DNA of 64,000 nt from GCA-2688775 sp035288865 (GTDB taxonomy: Archaea; Nanobdellota; Nanobdellia; Woesearchaeales; GW2011-AR4): positions 11,385 to 75,384 of the forward strand of contig DATDZA010000016.1 of assembly GCA_035288865.1 (NCBI GenBank), given 5' to 3'. Shown piece by piece: positions 60,116 to 64,000 of the stretch. Below the pieces are notes generated by a model. It was not told the origin of the DNA and ran no database searches. It saw nothing but the letters and a program-made list of their open reading frames with translations. A program made the translations under genes and the position numbers. Every line of letters starts with the position of its first letter. Within the stretch, counting starts at the first letter, position 1.

Positions 60116-60829
60116 ATGCAAAAGAGAGTATATTTTCTAGTCACTATAATTTTTATGATTTTTATCTTGAATGGATGCTCAAAGGCACAGAAAATTGATG
60201 ATGCTGCGGTCTGTAAAAATTACACGACAGATTCTGCTAAAAATTTTTGCTTTGTAAGCCTTGCCCTGGCCAAAAAAGACTCTTCATTATGCTCATTGTC
60301 AGCAACAACAGATGCATGCCAATATATTCTTCTAAGGGAATATCCAGAGCCTAAAGTATGCATTACCAGCCAAAATCAGGAATTTAAGGATGAATGTTAC
60401 AGATATATTGGTGGTTTGTACAATATGTCAGACTATTGCAGCCAGATATCAAATTCAAATCAAAAGGACAAATGCTTTGAAAAAATAGCCAAAGGCAAAA
60501 GGAATTTTGCTTTGTGCCAGTCAATCGGCAATCAGTCAATGCGGGATATGTGCTATGGCAGGAATGCATTCACTCAAAAGGATTCACAAGTATGTTATAA
60601 GATACAGGACGACTCCATAAGAGACGGCTGCTTTAACAATATTGGAATAAATTCGCAGAATTTAAGCAAGTGCCTTGAAATTAAAAATACGACATTGAAA
60701 GATACATGTGTAATGACTATAGGAATTCTCAAGAAAGATTCATCAATTTGTGAAAATATAATTAATGCAGATTTGAAAAATAAATGCTTACAGGATTCCG
60801 TTCCCAAAGTTTCAGAAGTTTTCCGCTAA
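60116..60829 (+). CDS. Lipoprotein with tandem Cys-pair repeats
   Basis: 237 residues. Lipoprotein-type signal: basic start MQKR, hydrophobic YFLVTIIFMIFILNGC, with the lipobox cysteine. Then roughly ten repeats of about 18-20 residues with the form 'C---I----D-CY---A----DS--C' (for example KDSSLCSLSATTDACQYILL and RDMCYGRNAFTQKDSQVCYK), giving regular cysteine pairs likely disulfide-bonded. ATG 60116 is chosen over 60083 for the normal signal-peptide start. Extracytoplasmic; function unknown. Confidence 0.6.
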   Translation: MQKRVYFLVTIIFMIFILNGCSKAQKIDDAAVCKNYTTDSAKNFCFVSLALAKKDSSLCSLSATTDACQYILLREYPEPKVCITSQNQEFKDECYRYIGGLYNMSDYCSQISNSNQKDKCFEKIAKGKRNFALCQSIGNQSMRDMCYGRNAFTQKDSQVCYKIQDDSIRDGCFNNIGINSQNLSKCLEIKNTTLKDTCVMTIGILKKDSSICENIINADLKNKCLQDSVPKVSEVFR

Positions 60830-61054
60830 GATAATTAATGGCGGGATTCGAAGTAGTATTGACTGGTGGAAAATTTCCGAGCCCGCTCAAGCGCTTTAAT
60901 TTGATTCAAAACTAGGTTCTATGGGATTCCACAGCTTTCGACTCGCGATTTTTGACAATTTATCAATTAAAAGAAACACTACTTTTAGGTAAATAAAAAA
61001 CGAAAGATTTAAATAGTAGTAAAATCAAGGCAAATACTATTTGGGGAGGTATAA
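60830..61054. other. 225-bp gap with no recognised gene
   Basis: It contains a GCGGG (60843) / CCCGC (60885) pair and the T-arm-like word GGATTCGAA, which I checked for a tRNA and could not fold. The promoter of the next gene is visible: GATTTAAATAG at about 61007, followed by TTGGGGAGGT as ribosome site. Confidence 0.4.
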
Positions 61055-62419
61055 ATGGCCTACGTCAGAGCAGCAACTTTTGGTGAAGTGAATAGGTATA
61101 GTGGGCAGTCTCTTCTAGAAAATAATCCTCAAATGACCAGAAGACAGCTTCTCGAACTTGCCGGCCTTTCTGCTGCAACACTTGCTGTGCCACGTTATTT
61201 AAGGAATAGGGTAACCAATCCTAAATTAGAAACATTGATGGAAAGTCCTGGGACTCTTGACGTAATTAGACGGTATAATACACAAATTGCCCAGGAAATG
61301 CTGGTTTCCCGTGGTCCTGAAGCTGTTTACAAATTAGGGCTTGAAAGATATTTGCAAGGTTCAAGAATTGAAGAGGGATTAATCAAAGCTGGCGTGCTTT
61401 CAACTTCTTATAGTTCAAGCAGCCCAAGAATTGCTGAATATTTGCATGAGGGTTTAAGGAAATTAATAAAAGCTTCCCCATTAGCAGCAGCTTCATTATT
61501 AGAATTTTGTGGTGATAAAGGACCAGGTAGCCCGACAGTGCCTGGCAGCCCAACTCAGCCGTCTAATCCGTCAGCCACTGGAATAATTTCTGGAACAGCT
61601 TACACAATAGATAATACGCCAGTTAATGGAAAAATAGATTTCATGCAGTCGGAGATGGGCCCTATACTAGGCACTGCGGCAATATCCGGCGGGAATTTTC
61701 GCGCTGAAGTAAAAGATCCAAAGAACGTTAAAAGATACAGGATTGGGGATTCGGGTCAGCCTAATTTTTTGACCACAGAAAAAAACGCCAGCAGAAATTT
61801 TATAGAAGGCGACAATCCCCCAGTCCAATATTTAGTTCTTGACAGAAAACCGGGTCTTATTGATTTTTACGATAAAATTAACAGGGAAGCTCCCGTTCGG
61901 GTTATGGGCGTTAAAAGAGTAACAGATCCTCTCACTTATTATGCCGATATGAGAACGAAAGTTGGGGATGCAAGACAAACGCCAAGCCAAAGGGTACAAG
62001 AGACTCAGGCGGCTCTTGATGGCATATATAAATCTATAACTGGATGGTCTGCTCCTGCAATCATAAAAGCGGGGGATAATATTCCTCCAGAGGGCAATGG
62101 TAATGTAATAATCGTTTATGGGCAGAACAATTACGGTGGTGGGCATTTTAGCGGAAACAGAATAGATGGAGGTCACGTAGGTTTGCCTGGAGCAAATGAC
62201 CCCGGAAAAAGAGATGTAGACATAGCAGAAATTGCAACCCAATTATTTTTTCTTGGCGAAAGTCCAGATATGCCTAGCATTGCAAACGACCCGTCACCAG
62301 GTGTACTCCTTGGGGTAGACTGGAATTTACTTGCGGCAGGCTATTTTGAATCTCTTGCAGCTAGAAAATTCACCAGTCTTGATGGAATAGTTATTGAGAG
62401 CTGGGAGCCGCCGGTTTAG
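61055..62419 (+). CDS. Secreted Tat-signal protein with Pro-rich linker
   Basis: 454 residues. Twin-arginine signal after an N-terminal extension: MTRRQLLELAGLSAATLAV. A helical region follows, then a linker GPGSPTVPGSPTQPSNPSAT and a small beta domain (TGIISGTAYTIDNTPVNGKI) like carboxypeptidase-regulatory folds. The C-terminal part (NGNVIIVYGQNNYGGGHFSG, RIDGGHVGLPGANDPGKRDV, VDIAEIATQLFFLGE) has a GGxH/GGH pattern and an EIATQ helix; it may be a metal-dependent enzyme, but I cannot name it. GGGGAGGT supports ATG 61055. Confidence 0.6.
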   Translation: MAYVRAATFGEVNRYSGQSLLENNPQMTRRQLLELAGLSAATLAVPRYLRNRVTNPKLETLMESPGTLDVIRRYNTQIAQEMLVSRGPEAVYKLGLERYLQGSRIEEGLIKAGVLSTSYSSSSPRIAEYLHEGLRKLIKASPLAAASLLEFCGDKGPGSPTVPGSPTQPSNPSATGIISGTAYTIDNTPVNGKIDFMQSEMGPILGTAAISGGNFRAEVKDPKNVKRYRIGDSGQPNFLTTEKNASRNFIEGDNPPVQYLVLDRKPGLIDFYDKINREAPVRVMGVKRVTDPLTYYADMRTKVGDARQTPSQRVQETQAALDGIYKSITGWSAPAIIKAGDNIPPEGNGNVIIVYGQNNYGGGHFSGNRIDGGHVGLPGANDPGKRDVDIAEIATQLFFLGESPDMPSIANDPSPGVLLGVDWNLLAAGYFESLAARKFTSLDGIVIESWEPPV

Positions 62420-62595
62420 AATTTATTTCTGAATAGTTTTTTGAAAAAAATTTGAATTTATGATTGTTATTCCGAAATTAATAAAAACATCTTTCTTATA
62501 AATTAAAAATTCTCATATTAATTATTATCCTTTAATTCATCAAAATCAAAAATTTTATATACTAATGTTAATAAAGCGTTTTAAAAAGAGGTAAG
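62420..62595. promoter_or_regulatory. AT-rich promoter region
   Basis: No gene seen. TTTTATATACTAATG at about 62547-62561 is TATA-like and could start a message carrying the three ORFs that follow. Confidence 0.35.
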
Positions 62596-62679
62596 ATGAA
62601 ACAAATACAATTAATATTTCTAGATATAGGGTATTATGCCTCTTCAAATTCTTTTATCAGTTTTTGCGATAATCGGTGA
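62596..62679 (+). CDS. 27-residue small ORF
   Basis: MKQIQLIFLDIGYYASSNSF ... preceded by AAAGAGGTAAG, a good ribosome site. It ends 4 bp before the next ATG, suggesting translational coupling. No repeated amino acid that would mark an attenuator. Confidence 0.35.
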   Translation: MKQIQLIFLDIGYYASSNSFISFCDNR

Positions 62680-62683
62680 ACAC

Positions 62684-62932
62684 ATGAAAAAAATATTGAA
62701 GATTTCATTAATTTCTTTGGTTGTCTTTACTTTCGTCTTTATTTTTTCTAATATTGGTTTAGCATTACTAAAAAAGAGAATGAGATTAGTTAAAGTTTCA
62801 AGAGATCTTTGGATAGTGCCCTTGTTTTTTCTATTGAATTTAAATATTTCTTTTGTATTACAAACTAGATATATCACCAGAGAAAATAACATATTTGCAG
62901 CACTGGGGGGGATTTACTTTGGCAAGTGCTAG
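62684..62932 (+). CDS. Small membrane protein
   Basis: 82 residues with two hydrophobic segments (LISLVVFTFVFIFSNIGLAL; LWIVPLFFLLNLNISFVL) and a basic loop. ATG 62684 chosen (MKKILKIS) over 62636, which lies inside the small upstream ORF. Its end overlaps the start of the large cysteine-rich gene by 14 bp, so the two are probably coupled. Confidence 0.5.
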   Translation: MKKILKISLISLVVFTFVFIFSNIGLALLKKRMRLVKVSRDLWIVPLFFLLNLNISFVLQTRYITRENNIFAALGGIYFGKC

Positions 62933-64000
62933 AATTTATCTAACAATCTTTCTTCTCACTTCTTTGTTTGGACTCAGCATTGTAAATGCCATCAGTATAG
63001 AGTACCAGAATTTATTCGAAGATCCGCCGAACGGTTATAACATTCGTTATGCTGTTGATACTAGTGACGTCTCAGATAGCCATCTTGTTTTCATATACCA
63101 CGATGGCGACTATTTAGGCGGTTGCAATTTTGGTCCGAATGATGGTTTTGGAGTTTGTTCTGAAAGTCTTACTGTTGGATACGGCGAGAATCATTGTGGT
63201 TCTGCCATCGTAAATATTAATACCGGCAATGATTGGCAGGGTCAAGTGTGTTATACTGCACCAACACCCTGCAGTTATGAGAATGAGCCTTGCGGTTTTG
63301 GATGTTGTGAGGGATTCAATCTGCAATGTGTCCCTAGCGGAATTTGTAGACAAACAACTTGTTCTACTGAAGGATTCGAACCAGACATAGATTTCGGATG
63401 CTGTGGTGGTCTTTCAGTATGTTCCGACGGACGATGCCATAGCAGTTGTTGTGAAGGAGAATGCTGTAATGTTGGCGGAAATTCCTGGACTTATTGGGGA
63501 CCCCCATACACTGGCGGCTGCGAGAAATGTGGAACTGTGTACAGATGGTGTGATGGTAACAGGCAATATACTGGTACTTATGATTGCAGGGATCAAGGCT
63601 CTTGCTCCCCAGGTCAAGAAAGCTACGGTGGCTCTTGCGGAGCAGGAAACTGCGGCACTTGGACGAATAGTTGCGGTGGAAATTGTGGATGGGAAGGATG
63701 GAATTGTGTCGGTGGAAATTCAAATGCCGGACAATCTTGCGGCTCGTGCGGAAGAGGAACATATGATTGCAATGGAAATTGCAACGGAGATTATTCTAAT
63801 TGTGGAAATGAAGGGTGGGTTGATGAAAGCGGATGCGGAAATTGCGGGCATTACCAAAGATACTGCAATGGATGCGACTGGACGAATTCTTATCAATGCA
63901 TAAATCAAGGCTCGTGCTCGCCCGGCGCATCACAATCACAGGCATGCGGCTTGGGCGGGACTCAGTCGAGAACCTGCACTTCATCATGCGGATGGGGTTC
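62919..64000 (+). CDS. Large exported cysteine-rich protein, 3' partial
   Basis: An open frame from TTG 62919 to the window edge (360 residues visible, no stop). GGGGGG at 62905-62910 serves as ribosome site. The signal peptide is LTIFLLTSLFGLSIVNA. A short beta domain follows (SDSHLVFIYHDGDYLGGCNF), then an extraordinarily Cys/Gly/Trp-rich region: repeated units such as CGTWTNSCGGNCGWEGWNCV, CGSCGRGTYDCNGNC and CGNCGHYQRYCNGC, with paired CC motifs (CGCCGG-like FGCCGGLSVCSDG). Likely a disulfide-stabilised surface or adhesion protein. Confidence 0.7.
   Translation, partial: MASARIYLTIFLLTSLFGLSIVNAISIEYQNLFEDPPNGYNIRYAVDTSDVSDSHLVFIYHDGDYLGGCNFGPNDGFGVCSESLTVGYGENHCGSAIVNINTGNDWQGQVCYTAPTPCSYENEPCGFGCCEGFNLQCVPSGICRQTTCSTEGFEPDIDFGCCGGLSVCSDGRCHSSCCEGECCNVGGNSWTYWGPPYTGGCEKCGTVYRWCDGNRQYTGTYDCRDQGSCSPGQESYGGSCGAGNCGTWTNSCGGNCGWEGWNCVGGNSNAGQSCGSCGRGTYDCNGNCNGDYSNCGNEGWVDESGCGNCGHYQRYCNGCDWTNSYQCINQGSCSPGASQSQACGLGGTQSRTCTSSCGWG

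Noticed and set aside
60843..60895. T-arm-like GGATTCGAA with GCGGG/CCCGC arms, read on both strands as a tRNA
   Set aside because: No T-stem closes around TTCGAA, and no anticodon stem or acceptor of proper length can be formed.
61890..62400. Metalloprotease call for the C-terminal part of the Tat-signal protein
   Set aside because: Only isolated GGGH and GGH words; no HExxH or other complete metal-binding motif.
63403..63903. 166-codon ORF MVVFQYVPTDDAIAVVVKEN ... in the last kilobase
   Set aside because: It lies in another frame of the cysteine-rich protein; its apparent quality comes from the repetitive GGA/TGC composition.
1..64000. CRISPR array, IS element with terminal inverted repeats, rRNA
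   Set aside because: No regularly spaced direct repeats, transposase genes or rRNA-like conserved stretches were found on reading the window.

Overview
The window looks like a chromosomal segment of a DPANN archaeon, most likely of the Woesearchaeota/Pacearchaeota type; the lineage is inferred from gene content. Archaeal information-processing genes include TFE-alpha, archaeal-type AlaRS, an NreA-like repair protein with a C-terminal PIP-like motif, archaeal Elp3, a TGS-domain YchF-like GTPase, SMC, PolX, TruD, and two tRNAs with bulge-helix-bulge introns. Many first genes have a TATA box about 25 bp before an ATG and no ribosome binding site (leaderless). Internal genes carry GGAGG/GGTGA sites. 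Metabolic genes of bacterial type (class I GAPDH, zinc-lid adenylate kinase, long-form LeuC/LeuD, aspartase) suggest past transfer.

Layout. 1-2.9 kb: end of a P-type cation ATPase, a strong hairpin and a frameshifted Bro-N pseudogene. 2.9-8.4 kb: elp3 with an in-frame palindromic insert, a structured RNA in front of a LAGLIDADG protein, and a diversity-generating retroelement (reverse transcriptase, template repeat, variable target gene). 8.5-22.4 kb: housekeeping genes and two intron-bearing tRNAs, one with the intron in the T-loop. 22.4-28.3 kb: many small membrane, basic, PRC-barrel and coiled-coil proteins, probably envelope or stress related. 28.5-37.6 kb: glycosyltransferase, SMC, a secreted protein, a DHH phosphoesterase and NreA. 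37.6-44.9 kb: leucine operon leuA-ilvE-leuC-leuD-leuB and, divergent from it, a small locus encoding what looks like a stand-alone LeuA regulatory domain. 44.9-57.7 kb: alaS, antiporter, pdxST, mdh, asparaginase-like/aspartase, flavoprotein disulfide reductase, pyruvate kinase. 57.9-64 kb: a heme-oxygenase-like diiron protein with a methyltransferase, a glutaredoxin, and cysteine-rich exported proteins, the last running off the window.

The most unusual region is 43.28-43.76 kb. Both divergent transcripts there appear to start, leaderless, at a tiny ORF loaded with branched-chain codons: 12 Leu of 24 codons toward leuA, and 14 Ile/Leu/Val of 27 in the other direction, ending NILLVLLIL. Each ORF is followed by two overlapping stem-loops that cannot readily form together. 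This is the architecture of leader-peptide attenuation, which I do not know to be described in archaea.

Metabolically, the leucine genes plus a branched-chain aminotransferase occur without ilvB/C/D nearby, so valine could be deaminated and extended to leucine. Asparaginase-like protein, aspartase and malate dehydrogenase could channel Asn/Asp to fumarate and malate (a fumarase is not seen). GAPDH and pyruvate kinase belong to lower glycolysis, and PdxST makes the PLP needed by IlvE.
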